This document shows, in pieces, positions 17,175-25,427 of a DNA stretch of 64,000 bases. The notes under the pieces were generated by a model. That model searched no databases. It had not been told where the DNA came from and worked only from the letters and a program-made list of their open reading frames with translations. The DNA is taken from NCBI RefSeq assembly GCF_006475605.1, contig NZ_SSBC01000010.1, forward strand, positions 868,001 to 932,000, given 5' to 3'. Positions within the stretch are counted from its first letter, which is position 1, and every line of letters begins with the position of its first letter. This DNA comes from Asticcacaulis tiandongensis (GTDB lineage: Bacteria > Pseudomonadota > Alphaproteobacteria > Caulobacterales > Caulobacteraceae). A program made the position numbers and the translations under genes.

Positions 17175-17588
17175 ATGTCTTCGGCACCGGCCCCCCACGG
17201 AAAAGTCAAACATAACCATATCGCCATCCTCGATCTGAGCGCGATTGGCTTATCCGGCCTGTGTCTGGCGCATTGTCTGCTCTTGCCTGCGGCCTTTGCA
17301 GCCCTACCCCTGATGGGTCAGGCCACCGATAATCATCTGGTCCACCAGATTCTGGTTCTGATCGCCGCGCCGGTCAGCCTGTGGGCCTTAAGTCGTTCCG
17401 GCGGCTGGAAAAAACCGCTGGTCGTCGGTCTGGCACTTATCGGTTTCGGCTTCCTGATCGCCGGTGCCTATATACACGCCCTCGAAGCCCACGAAACCCT
17501 GCTGACGATTACGGGCGCGCTGATTATCGCCAGCGCCCACTTCCTTAACTGGCGTCGCCCTTCTGGTATTGCAACAAAAGCCTTATAA
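17175..17588 (+). CDS. MerC-domain inner-membrane protein
   Basis: 137 residues with four predicted membrane helices. The first carries GLSGLCLAHCLLLP, the cysteine pair typical of MerC mercury-uptake proteins. A histidine-rich start (APHGKVKHNHIA) may bind metal. No other mer genes are nearby, so a role in mercury resistance is doubtful. With a Zur-like box upstream, zinc transport or zinc-stress function is more plausible; this is an inference. Confidence 0.85.
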   Translation: MSSAPAPHGKVKHNHIAILDLSAIGLSGLCLAHCLLLPAAFAALPLMGQATDNHLVHQILVLIAAPVSLWALSRSGGWKKPLVVGLALIGFGFLIAGAYIHALEAHETLLTITGALIIASAHFLNWRRPSGIATKAL

Positions 17589-17639
17589 TTAAAGCTACTT
17601 TTAAAAAGTTGCCATTTTTAACGGCTCCAATAAGCTGGC

Positions 17640-18182
17640 ATGATGACAACGACACAGCCCATTCATCTCCCAGCCTTTCGCCTGACCCTAAAGGATTATG
17701 TCGAATATTCGTTGGATTTTCTGCCCCGGCACTATAGCCGCCCGGCTTCTTGGCTGATGTTCACGCCTGTTCCGACCGTCTTAGGCGTTATCGGGGCCTT
17801 CAAAATTAACAATCACAATCTGATGGCAGAGCTAACTTTATTAGCATTGCTAATGCTGGCTGCATTTTTCATCATGGCTTTCGTGACGATCACCATATGC
17901 TTGGTCTGTAGTTTGCTGAATTTCAGAAATATGCCCAATGCAAAACATGATGCCCATATTCAGCTAAGTGATGAGGACCTTGCCGTCGATCTGAACCATC
18001 AGGAGGCGCGTTTCAGATGGATCGGAATCCATACGGTGGTTACAACACGCCACCTTATTCTGGCTTACGTAACCCCTGCCGCTGCGGTGATAATTCCAAA
18101 AAGAATATTCGCCACCGCAACTGATCAGGAAGCTTTCATCACTCGAATGCAGCGCTTATGGCAAGAAAACCGGCCCATCTGA
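17640..18182 (+). CDS. YcxB-like membrane protein
   Basis: 180 residues with two adjacent membrane helices (about residues 38-55 and 67-95) followed by a soluble C-terminal domain. That domain has the pattern of YcxB-like proteins: RWIGIHTVVTTRHLILAY, then an IIPKRIF motif and DQEAFITRMQ. Function is unknown for the family. It begins 51 bases after the MerC-family gene and may be cotranscribed. The start may be one codon later (two adjacent ATGs). Confidence 0.7.
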   Translation: MMTTTQPIHLPAFRLTLKDYVEYSLDFLPRHYSRPASWLMFTPVPTVLGVIGAFKINNHNLMAELTLLALLMLAAFFIMAFVTITICLVCSLLNFRNMPNAKHDAHIQLSDEDLAVDLNHQEARFRWIGIHTVVTTRHLILAYVTPAAAVIIPKRIFATATDQEAFITRMQRLWQENRPI

Positions 18183-18271
18183 GACCTTTCGCAGGCTTAT
18201 GCCTTGACGCTTCCGTTTATACTCTTAAGACGACAGTGGTTCCGTAATGTTAGCCTGGAAAAATCTTACCG

Positions 18272-18580
18272 ATGCTGCGTCACATTGTTCTGTTCAGTTG
18301 CAAAGCCCACGAAGACCGCGAGGCGATCCGCAAGGGGCTTTCGGTTCTCACCCAGATACCGCACGCGCAGAAACTGGAAATCGCCTTCAATCAGAAGATA
18401 GACCAGATCGGCAACGATATCGAAGTGGTCGTCTACGGCGAATTTGCTGACGCCGACGCCCTGCGTGCCTATAAGGCCCATCCGCTCTATCAGGCCTCGA
18501 TTGACGCTGTAAGACCCTTACGTGACCTGCGCTATGCCGCTGACTATACGGTTGATACCGCCGTCACCACCGCCCTTTAG
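18272..18580 (+). CDS. Dabb (stress-responsive A/B barrel) domain protein
   Basis: 102 residues covering one complete Dabb domain: MLRHIVLFSCK at the start, DIEVVVYGEFADADALRAYKAHPLYQ in the middle (given here only as landmarks IEVVVYGEF and YKAHPLYQ). These small dimeric ferredoxin-like barrels occur in stress proteins and some polyketide cyclases. No substrate can be inferred. The ATG is at 18272. Confidence 0.85.
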   Translation: MLRHIVLFSCKAHEDREAIRKGLSVLTQIPHAQKLEIAFNQKIDQIGNDIEVVVYGEFADADALRAYKAHPLYQASIDAVRPLRDLRYAADYTVDTAVTTAL

Positions 18581-18691
18581 GCCGGATATTCAGGCATTAT
18601 AAGGCCTCAAAATAACCTTTTAATACCTCTAGGTAGCGACAACACGCAAAGCCTTGCCATTTATTTGCAATTTCGCCCCAAAGGCGTATAG

Positions 18692-19126
18692 TTGCACTAT
18701 ATACAGGTTTTACGGCCCTTCCGAAGCACGTCCAGTTTGGGGGATGTTCCGATCAGCTACCTTTTAACCCTTGCCTCTACACTAATGCTTGCCGCAGCTC
18801 CCTTGCCAGACCTTAAGGGCGCTGAAGCCATAAGATGTCGCGCGGCCGCCGAAGCTCTGCGCGATCAGGCCTATGACGAAATGCGCCTGCTGGTCATACG
18901 GGTTGAGCGCTCGCCCAACCTGTCGCTAAAGGCCCTAACCGACGTTGAAAGCGAAATCCTGCGCCGTGAAGACGAGATCGTTAAGCTTGAGACACAGGCA
19001 GAAAAATTCGCCTTCGCCCCGGAACCTGCCACTTCTGTACGCATCGCCCATAAGGAAACCGAGCCTGTCAAACTCAGACCACAGGTTGCCCAATGCGTGG
19101 AACGCCTCCCCACCCCCAAACCCTGA
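18692..19126 (+). CDS. Hypothetical secreted protein with coiled-coil segment
   Basis: Up to 144 residues. The start is uncertain: the longest reading begins with TTG at 18692, and another TTG at 18737 would place the hydrophobic segment ISYLLTLASTLMLAAA near the N-terminus as a signal peptide. The mature part has two cysteines and a heptad-like helix (LTDVESEILRREDEIVKLE). No known family is recognised. It lies between Dabb and the glycosyltransferase gene, on the same strand. Confidence 0.55.
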   Translation: MHYIQVLRPFRSTSSLGDVPISYLLTLASTLMLAAAPLPDLKGAEAIRCRAAAEALRDQAYDEMRLLVIRVERSPNLSLKALTDVESEILRREDEIVKLETQAEKFAFAPEPATSVRIAHKETEPVKLRPQVAQCVERLPTPKP

Positions 19127-19198
19127 TTCCCCGGCGGCTTGTCAGGCCGTAAGCCCTGTGGCTTTATGCGCCTGACTGATTCCTAGCGGGGGTAAGAC

Positions 19199-21172
19199 AT
19201 GCAACTTTATGAACTGGGCAGCGAACCGGAAAGTGCGGCTGCGGGCAAACCCCTGTTCGGTGACGATAAGGCCCTGATCCGCATCGGCCTGATCATCGGT
19301 GCTGCGGTCTTTTTCTGGAAGTTGTATATCGGGATCATATCCAACCCGATCTGGGAAGAAGGCCACTTTGCCGTCTCCGGCCTTTATCCGGCCCTGGGCT
19401 ATCCCGACATCCCCGCAGGCTTTCCGCTATTGTCACGTGTCGTGACGGCCATCTTCGGCTGGGACCTTCTGCCGCTTCGCCTCTTATCTCTGCTTATTGC
19501 CACAGCCATTCCGTTTGCCGTCTATTTCATGGCTTCAGGGGTCGTCACAAAGCGTCAGGCCATATGGGCCGCCATTCTGGCTGTGCTGATCCCGCCCTTA
19601 AGCATGTCCGGCACCATCTACTATCCCGAAGGGGCCTTGCAGCTTCTGCTCGCCCTGATGCTTGGTTGCCTGCTGCGCGCCTTACGCGACGATAGCTGGA
19701 AATGGTGGAGCCTGACCGGCCTGTGTGCGGCGCTCGGCCTGTTCATCCACTTCCGCTTCCTCATTCCGGGCGCAGGCGTGGTGCTGTTCGCCCTCCTGAC
19801 CGCTCAGGGCCGCAAACTGTGGACCAATCCCAAATTCTGGGTCACCGGCCTGATCGCCGCCTTAGGGCTTGTGCCGTCACTTATCTATAATGCCACTAGT
19901 GGCTGGCCCGCCATCGCCTTTCACGTCACCAACCGGCCCGACTGGCGACCTGACATCAGCTTTTTGATGTCCTTCCTCAATCAGCAGATCGGCATCACCA
20001 CCCCGATTTTCTTTTTTGCCCTGCTCTATGCCGGTAAAAAAGCCGTGTGGCCAATAACTGGAGACCAGCGCAAGGAACCTCAGGCCCTGCTCGGTGTCGT
20101 TGGCCTGTTCATTTTCGGCCTCTATCTGGTGCAATCGCCCGCCAACCGCATATTGATGCCGCACTGGCCGTTCCTCGCCTATGTGCCTCTGGTCGCCCTT
20201 GTGCCGGCGGTGCTGATTAATTTTGTCGATAAAGCCCGCCCCGCGCACCGTCGTTTGCGTCAGTTCGTCATTGCCCTCGGGCCGATACTAGCGATTGGGG
20301 TCGGTCTGGGCATCACCGCCTATCAGTGGGCCTGGGCCAATTCAGCCACCATTCCTGCTGAATGGCGCGCCCTGAACTTTATGCGCAATGAAAACTGGGC
20401 ACCGGTTCAGGCCGAGGTCGATAAGGCCAAGGCTATCGCCGAACAGCGCTTCGGCAACGATGTGGCACTTGCCGTCTCAGGCCATGTGCCCGCCACCCAC
20501 CTTGAACTGCCCGATGCGCAGCAACGGCTTTACTATACGCTGGGTGAGCCTTATGACACCTTCAGCCGCTTCAACACCGCGCGTCAGCACTGGGGGCTGG
20601 ATATCGAAGCCTTAGGGCGCACCCATGCAGGTAAGGGTGTGGTGCTCGTCCTGCCGGAACCCAGCTATCTCTATCACCAACCCTCAGAGATCGCCTTCTA
20701 TCAGGAACTCTGCCGCCGCTTTGAGGCCATTGAACCGCACAAGACCGTCAATCTGCCGCCTGACCGCACCGCTGTCACGCTTTATACGGCGCGGGTAAAA
20801 ACCGCCCCTGCCGCGCCTGCGGATTGCCCGCTGTTCCCGGCCCTTTATATCGCCCAACCGCCGCGCGGCACCTTTCTGAAACCCGACAGCGACGCCAATT
20901 ATTTTGGCATCGCGACCGCCCCGATTGGCATCACAAAGGTTGAAATCCTGATCGACGGAAAGGTGGCTTCCGAGGCCCGTTACGGCCTTGATCCCGAAGG
21001 GGCCCGCGCCCCTGAGGTTCTGAAATATGACCCTAACTGGCCAAAGGTGCAGTTTGATTTCAAGATCGACCAATCCGGCTTAAGCGCCGGTCAGCATACC
21101 CTGTCGATCCGCGCCACCCGCACAGATGGCACGACCACCGAAGGCGCTTCCCGCACCTTCTACAAACGCTGA
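19199..21172 (+). CDS. GT39/ArnT-like membrane glycosyltransferase
   Basis: 657 residues. After about 30 cytosolic residues come about ten to eleven membrane helices to about residue 385. The first large periplasmic loop carries the acidic motif NPIWEEGHFAVSG, as in the PMT/ArnT class that uses lipid-linked sugars. A soluble C-terminal region of about 270 residues ends in an Ig-like domain (FGIATAPIGITKVEILIDGK, shortened here to ITKVEILIDGK). It would transfer a sugar in the periplasm to lipid A, a glycan or a protein. GGGGG lies close before the ATG. Acceptor unknown. Confidence 0.8.
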   Translation: MQLYELGSEPESAAAGKPLFGDDKALIRIGLIIGAAVFFWKLYIGIISNPIWEEGHFAVSGLYPALGYPDIPAGFPLLSRVVTAIFGWDLLPLRLLSLLIATAIPFAVYFMASGVVTKRQAIWAAILAVLIPPLSMSGTIYYPEGALQLLLALMLGCLLRALRDDSWKWWSLTGLCAALGLFIHFRFLIPGAGVVLFALLTAQGRKLWTNPKFWVTGLIAALGLVPSLIYNATSGWPAIAFHVTNRPDWRPDISFLMSFLNQQIGITTPIFFFALLYAGKKAVWPITGDQRKEPQALLGVVGLFIFGLYLVQSPANRILMPHWPFLAYVPLVALVPAVLINFVDKARPAHRRLRQFVIALGPILAIGVGLGITAYQWAWANSATIPAEWRALNFMRNENWAPVQAEVDKAKAIAEQRFGNDVALAVSGHVPATHLELPDAQQRLYYTLGEPYDTFSRFNTARQHWGLDIEALGRTHAGKGVVLVLPEPSYLYHQPSEIAFYQELCRRFEAIEPHKTVNLPPDRTAVTLYTARVKTAPAAPADCPLFPALYIAQPPRGTFLKPDSDANYFGIATAPIGITKVEILIDGKVASEARYGLDPEGARAPEVLKYDPNWPKVQFDFKIDQSGLSAGQHTLSIRATRTDGTTTEGASRTFYKR

Positions 21173-21180
21173 CCCTATCA

Positions 21181-21227
21181 TCCTCCCCTGTTTACGGGGG
21201 AGGTGGCGGACTTGTTGCGCCGGAGGG
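21181..21227. repeat. Family A double-hairpin repeat
   Basis: CCTCCCC and GGGGGAGG form the first hairpin, GTGGCGGAC...GCGCC gives the variable middle and CGGAGGGGG the end. It fills the gap between two convergent genes. Confidence 0.65.
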
Positions 21228-21237
21228 GGCAATCCCC

Positions 21238-21828
21238 CTATGCTACCCTTATCTCTTTGGCCCCGCCCTGAATGAGCCTTAGTAATAACTCAAACAAGGC
21301 CTCAGTCGGCGCAGACCCCAGATCAATAATCAACTTGCCTTCTTCAAACGCCACGGAATGCAGCACATAGGCCAGCGGCTCATGATGATCCTCCGGCACG
21401 TCCTGCGGCTCAAGGAAGGCGTCAAACCACGGACGCAGGCTGTCGGCGTCCGGTAAAGGCGTATCCGAGGTAATCACCACCTCATCCCAGCGCAGTTGTG
21501 CAATAATGATCTGCGCCCCGTTAAGCAGGACTTCCACCGGATTGAACTGCAACCCGCGCGTCGGCTCAAAGCGGACAACACTGGCATCTTCAGGGCCGGT
21601 GAAACAATAATCCGCCACCAGAAGCCCGTCCAGCAGACGCGTATCATCCGTCTCAAGCAGAACTTCGGCCTCACCGACGCGACCGCTGCTGCGTTGATGT
21701 TCAATAAACGAGCGATACTGATTGAGATAATGGGTGCGCGCTGTCTTGAAAAAATTGAGCAAGGCGCGTGATCCCTGCTGCGTGATAATCGGCTCAGAGC
21801 CTGTAGCGGTAGTGTCCGGTGATGTCAT
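21238..21828 (-). CDS. Hypothetical protein
   Basis: 196 residues from the ATG at 21828, which overlaps the end of the DUF1287 gene by 35 bases. An alternative ATG lies 14 codons upstream; neither has a strong ribosome binding site. The protein is acidic, soluble and mixed alpha/beta, without cysteine clusters, membrane helices or catalytic motifs I recognise. Its overlap with the DUF1287 gene suggests coupled translation. Confidence 0.7.
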   Translation of the reverse strand: MTSPDTTATGSEPIITQQGSRALLNFFKTARTHYLNQYRSFIEHQRSSGRVGEAEVLLETDDTRLLDGLLVADYCFTGPEDASVVRFEPTRGLQFNPVEVLLNGAQIIIAQLRWDEVVITSDTPLPDADSLRPWFDAFLEPQDVPEDHHEPLAYVLHSVAFEEGKLIIDLGSAPTEALFELLLRLIQGGAKEIRVA

Positions 21829-22399
21829 AGCTGAATAAACGATCTTCCTGCTTGGGGCCTGCGCCGACATTATGAATAATCTGATAGCGGTTCTGGCTGA
21901 GAAAAACCAGTTCGTCGCTAACGATCATGATATGCGGCAAATTGCCCGGCAACCGACAGGTCACCAGATCTCCCGGCTGATAATCTTCGGGCCGTTTTGA
22001 CCTTGCCCGCCCCTCGGCAAACCGATTGAAAAAGGTCTCAAGATTCGGCACCCGTCGATGATCAATATTCGGATCAGGCCGTTTCAGGCCCCATATTTTC
22101 GGATAGAGCGCAAAATGCGCCTTCATATCCTCATGCACAAGCTGTTGCAGATCTATGCCCAGAGCGCGATAGGCGCGGATAACCACGTCCGTGCAGACGC
22201 CGGTATTCAGCGGCACATCGCCCATAGGATAGGGAATACGGCGATAGGCCGGATCATACACCACCCGTTCCCTGGTCTGGGCTTTGGCATGGACAATGAA
22301 TGTCTTAACCCGCGAGGCTGCGGCACTTATGGGCTGGGAAAGGGTTGGCAGAGCACAGCCAACCCCAAGCCCCGCCAGCAGCAGACGCCGCGTCAGCAC
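21794..22399 (-). CDS. DUF1287 protein with twin-arginine-like signal
   Basis: About 201 residues from a GTG at 22399, chosen because GAGG precedes it and the sequence then begins with TRRLLLAGLG, a short Tat-like or Sec signal. The body has the DUF1287 hallmarks: GVCTDVVIRAYRALGIDLQ, where the cysteine is a likely nucleophile, then PGDLVTCRLPGNLPHIMIV with the conserved histidine, an NlpC/P60-like arrangement. The family is exported and probably acts on the cell envelope; its substrate is unknown. The start overlaps the entericidin-like gene's stop region. Confidence 0.85.
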   Translation of the reverse strand: MLTRRLLLAGLGVGCALPTLSQPISAAASRVKTFIVHAKAQTRERVVYDPAYRRIPYPMGDVPLNTGVCTDVVIRAYRALGIDLQQLVHEDMKAHFALYPKIWGLKRPDPNIDHRRVPNLETFFNRFAEGRARSKRPEDYQPGDLVTCRLPGNLPHIMIVSDELVFLSQNRYQIIHNVGAGPKQEDRLFSYDITGHYRYRL

Positions 22400-22406
22400 A
22401 GACACC

Positions 22407-22532
22407 TCAGGTCGTCGCGTCTTCCAGAACTTCACCGACCTTAGTGACATCGCGTCCCACACCCTGAATGGTGTTGCAGGCCGTAAGCAGCGGGAAAAGC
22501 GCCAGAAGTGAAACCAGAACCATACGTTTCAT
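22407..22532 (-). CDS. Entericidin-like small lipoprotein
   Basis: 41 residues. The sequence is a lipoprotein signal with lipobox LTAC (residues 16-19) followed by NTIQGVGRDVTKVGEVLED, the short amphipathic helix of the EcnA/EcnB family. GGAGGC stands before the ATG at 22532. In enteric bacteria these lipoproteins act as a toxin/antidote pair or envelope-stress proteins; here a single copy is present. It is followed within eight bases by the DUF1287 start, suggesting one operon of envelope proteins. Confidence 0.88.
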   Translation of the reverse strand: MKRMVLVSLLALFPLLTACNTIQGVGRDVTKVGEVLEDATT

Positions 22533-22631
22533 GAAAAAGCCTCCTATAAAAATGAATAAGTAACATATTGCCAGAATGTGGCTAAAAACAAGCCACTCTT
22601 ATGCCTTCTGTCCCTGCGCTGCGCCTTTACT

Positions 22632-22669
22632 CCTAATGGGGGCACCCCCTAATGGGCACCTCTAATGGG
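22632..22669. repeat. Triplicated CTAATGGG at the end of a DUF2061 gene
   Basis: CTAATGGG occurs three times in 38 bases, separated by GGCACCC-like spacers. The innermost copy holds the stop codon (TAG on the minus strand) of the DUF2061 gene, so the gene's last codons and stop appear duplicated downstream. Confidence 0.6.
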
Positions 22670-22868
22670 TATGAAACAGGCGTATCTTTCCGCCCTTCTT
22701 CCGCTCCCACAGCCATTCATGCAGCGGAAACACCAGCGTCTGAACAATCGGCTCAAGCAAGCCGATACCGACGGCAATCATCCAGTTCCCCGTCAAAACA
22801 TAGGCAACCGTCGTGGCCACACCAATATGCACAATCCCATAGCTTAGTGTTTTAAATAACAGGCGCAT
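22662..22868 (-). CDS. DUF2061 membrane protein (copy 1)
   Basis: 68 residues from the ATG at 22868, preceded by AGAGGTAGT. Two membrane helices flank a tight turn (VAYVLTGNW), and the motif GIGLLEPIVQTLVFPLHEWLWER is typical of DUF2061. It closely resembles the protein encoded at 23034-23261, pointing to a tandem duplication. It ends with GKIRLFHTH. Function unknown. A Fur-like box lies 117 bases upstream. Confidence 0.85.
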   Translation of the reverse strand: MRLLFKTLSYGIVHIGVATTVAYVLTGNWMIAVGIGLLEPIVQTLVFPLHEWLWERKKGGKIRLFHTH

Positions 22869-22984
22869 ACTACCTCTGAACCGACGCAAAAAAGACGGGC
22901 GTTAGCCTTCGCATTAAGGGGGAAACCGGCATAAAATAACAATTACGCTTCCCCCTATGGTTTGATCACTTACCGTCTATAAAT

Positions 22985-23003
22985 AATAATAATTCTCATT
23001 ATC
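22985..23003 (-). promoter_or_regulatory. Fur-like box between the DUF2061 genes
   Basis: On the minus strand the site reads GATAATGAGAATTATTATT, matching 16 of 19 positions of the classical Fur consensus GATAATGATAATCATTATC. It lies upstream of the copy at 22662-22868, in an AT-rich stretch unlike the neighbouring coding DNA. Confidence 0.6.
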
Positions 23004-23033
23004 ATATGCGCGCAAATAATATAACCAGAAACT

Positions 23034-23261
23034 TTAGCCCATCCGCTTGCTTGCCTGCGCCCAGACCACCTCTGTTGCCTTGGGAGCCTCTTTCCGCTCC
23101 CAAAGCTTCTCATGCAGCGGAAAGACCAGCGTCTGGACCACCGGCTCCAGCAAGCCAATGCCCAAAGCAATCGCCCAGCTTCCGGTCAGCACATAGGCCA
23201 CACTCGCGGCGACCACCACGTGCACCAGACCGTAAGATAATGTTTTCGCTGCCAACCGCAT
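23034..23261 (-). CDS. DUF2061 membrane protein (copy 2)
   Basis: 75 residues beginning MRLAAKTLSYGLVH, with the same two-helix hairpin and LLEPVVQTLVFPLHEKLWER motif as the neighbouring copy. The C-terminus differs (EAPKATEVVWAQASKRMG). GGAGACAGG precedes the ATG. The AT-rich region upstream (23300-23370) includes GATAATCAATTTTTC, a weaker iron-box-like sequence. Function unknown. Confidence 0.85.
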   Translation of the reverse strand: MRLAAKTLSYGLVHVVVAASVAYVLTGSWAIALGIGLLEPVVQTLVFPLHEKLWERKEAPKATEVVWAQASKRMG

Positions 23262-23413
23262 GACCTGTCTCCTTTATGACTGTTACGAACCACACCCTAT
23301 GCCGCTAAACTCTAAAAGAAAAATTGATTATCTTTTAAATTTTAATAAATAATAATTATACAGCGCCACGAAAGAGGCGTTGCCAAAAAAAGCGATCCTG
23401 CGTACACAGCCTC

Positions 23414-24622
23414 ATGTCGCCCCTTTCCAGCCCCCCTCAGATTGCCGTAATTGGCGCAGGCCCTGCCGGTCTGATGCTGGCCGAACGCCTCAGCGCCAAA
23501 GGGTTTCCCGTCGATATCTATGACCGTATGCCGTCTGTGGCGCGTAAATTTCTCATGGCCGGTCGCGGCGGACTAAACCTCACCCATTCCGAAGCGCCTG
23601 AGACTTTCCTCACGCGCTACGGCGCAACTGCCGAGCGCCTGCGCCCCATGATCGAGGCCTTTTCACCGCAGGATCTGCGCAACTGGGCCGATGGTTTGGG
23701 GGCAGAGACCTTTGTCGGCTCAAGTGGCCGCGTCTTCCCCAAAGCCCTCAAGGCCTCGCCCCTCCTGAGGGCCTGGCTCAATCGCCTGTCCGCTCAGGGC
23801 GTATGCCTGCATCTGCGCCATGACTGGCAAGGCTTTGACGACACCGCTCTGGTCTTTTCGCACAATAGCGAAACCCGTCGCGTCACACCCGACATAACGG
23901 TTCTGGCATTAGGCGGCGCCAGCTGGCCGCGTCTCGGTGCCGATGGCGGCTGGGCCGCTCACCTGGGTGCCAGGGGCATCACTATCGCCCCGTTCCGACC
24001 CGCCAATATGGGCTTTCTGACCCAATGGAGCGACATCTTCCGCGCCCGCTTCGCCGGTCAGCCGCTGAAAAACATCCGCCTGACCTTTGGTGAACACAGC
24101 CGTCAGGGCGAACTGATGATCACCCGCGACGGCATCGAAGGCGGTGCCGTCTATGCCCTCAGCGCCGCCCTGCGCGATGCGCTGGAAACCACTACGCCCG
24201 TTACCCTGTTCCTTGACCTGCGTCCCGAGCTCAGCGTCGGGCAGGTCACGGACAAACTCGCCCGCGTCCCGACACACCAAAGCCTGAGCAACCGCCTGCG
24301 CAAGGCCCTGAACCTGTCGCCCCTGCATATTGCCCTGCTGCGCGATTGCGGCAACCTCAGCGACCTTGCGCAATCAATAAAGGCCCTGCCGCTCAGGCTG
24401 ACCGGCACGCAATCGCTTGAGCGCGCCATATCCTCGGCGGGCGGCCTCCGCTTCGATGACCTCACGGACACACTGGAACTGAAGGCCCTGCCGCGCGTCT
24501 ATGCCATAGGCGAAATGCTTGACTGGGAAGCATCGACCGGCGGCTATCTGCTTCAGGCCTGTTTCTCAAGCGCCGTCCATGCCTCAACCCACATCAGTCA
24601 ATCGCTTTCAGCCCGCCCTTAA
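23414..24622 (+). CDS. HI0933/PP_4765-type flavoprotein
   Basis: 402 residues. The N-terminus has the FAD motif VIGAGPAGLMLAERL and the landmark RKFLMAGRGGLNLTHSE of the HI0933-like group. The C-terminus ends with an FAD-binding motif (AIGEMLDWEASTGGYLLQ). Members are FAD-dependent enzymes or NAD(P)/FAD oxidoreductases of uncertain reaction. The last 29 bases overlap the end of the convergent carbonic anhydrase gene. Confidence 0.88.
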   Translation: MSPLSSPPQIAVIGAGPAGLMLAERLSAKGFPVDIYDRMPSVARKFLMAGRGGLNLTHSEAPETFLTRYGATAERLRPMIEAFSPQDLRNWADGLGAETFVGSSGRVFPKALKASPLLRAWLNRLSAQGVCLHLRHDWQGFDDTALVFSHNSETRRVTPDITVLALGGASWPRLGADGGWAAHLGARGITIAPFRPANMGFLTQWSDIFRARFAGQPLKNIRLTFGEHSRQGELMITRDGIEGGAVYALSAALRDALETTTPVTLFLDLRPELSVGQVTDKLARVPTHQSLSNRLRKALNLSPLHIALLRDCGNLSDLAQSIKALPLRLTGTQSLERAISSAGGLRFDDLTDTLELKALPRVYAIGEMLDWEASTGGYLLQACFSSAVHASTHISQSLSARP

Positions 24623-25118
24623 ACCGCTTGCCGTTAGCGACATAATGCGCCGCAGATACCCTTAGTGTTGATATCTGTGCCTCGGTCAGTTCACGCACCA
24701 CCCGCGCCGGTGACCCCAGAAGCAGCACCCCGTCCGGATAGACCTTGCCTTCGGGCACCAATGCCCCCGCCCCGACAATCGTATTGCGCCCGATCTGCGC
24801 CCGATTAAGCACCACGGCATTAATCCCGATCAGGCTGTTGTCCCTAATGATACAGCCATGCAGCATAGCCTTGTGGCCAACGGTTACCCCCTCGCCGATC
24901 ACCAGCGGACAACCGGGATCGGAATGCAGCACCGCGGCGTCCTGAATATTGCTCTGGGCCCCAATGGTCACCGGCTCATTATCGCCGCGTATCACCGCCT
25001 GAAACCAGACGCTGACCTCCGCCCCCAGCCGCACATCACCGATGACATCCGCCGACGGCGCAATCCAGCCACCTTCGCCGACCTGCGGGGCCTTATCTTC
25101 CAAAGCATATAGCGGCAT
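24594..25118 (-). CDS. Gamma-class carbonic anhydrase-like protein
   Basis: 174 residues of left-handed beta-helix hexapeptide repeats. The zinc ligands appear in VLHSDPG and VGHKAMLHGC (three histidines), with arginine and aspartate in VIRGDNEP. This fits the YrdA/CaiE gamma carbonic anhydrase group. The ATG at 25118 is used because GGGAGTGTGGA precedes it. It is cytosolic and convergent with the flavoprotein gene, sharing 29 bases with it. Confidence 0.88.
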   Translation of the reverse strand: MPLYALEDKAPQVGEGGWIAPSADVIGDVRLGAEVSVWFQAVIRGDNEPVTIGAQSNIQDAAVLHSDPGCPLVIGEGVTVGHKAMLHGCIIRDNSLIGINAVVLNRAQIGRNTIVGAGALVPEGKVYPDGVLLLGSPARVVRELTEAQISTLRVSAAHYVANGKRFKGGLKAID

Positions 25119-25241
25119 TCCACACTCCCTATACAATCTGCCCCCTCCCCCTTGTCACACAAACTTCGTCAAAACGTAACTGCATCGTTACTTAAGGTTA
25201 ATGCGTCGCTAACCATTTCGCGCAAATCTCATACTGTCTTT

Positions 25242-25410
25242 GGCAGGGAATCGGTATCTCCTCCATAGGCTGGCTAAAGCCCGCACCCTACCTTATCCAT
25301 GAGGTTACCCGTGGCCTGTCTGAGTACACCGCTTCCCCCCTTAGCCCTGCCGCCTTCTGCGGTCTGGCCGTATGGATGCGACGCCCCCACCGGCCACTGC
25401 CCTGCTTTTT
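25242..25410 (+). ncRNA. Structured noncoding RNA candidate, 6S-like fold, before phoH
   Basis: The ends pair: GCAGGG (25243-25248) with CCCTGC (25400-25405), followed by TTTTT. Inside, CGGT (25252-25255) pairs with ACCG (25389-25392). TCCATAGGCTGG (25262-25273) pairs with CTGGCC-G-TATGGA (25364-25376), leaving one bulged G and two G-U pairs. CTAA (25274-25277) pairs with TTAG (25341-25344), and a small hairpin CCGC/GCGG stands at 25350-25362. A rod of about 165 bases with an open centre and one small hairpin on its 3' side resembles 6S RNA. I cannot confirm the family. Confidence 0.45.
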
Positions 25411-25427
25411 GTACAATACGCATACGC

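Noticed and set aside
22869-23033. CRISPR-like repeats in AT-rich gaps
   Set aside because: No regularly spaced direct repeats of 25-40 bases; only short AT repeats and the Fur-like box.
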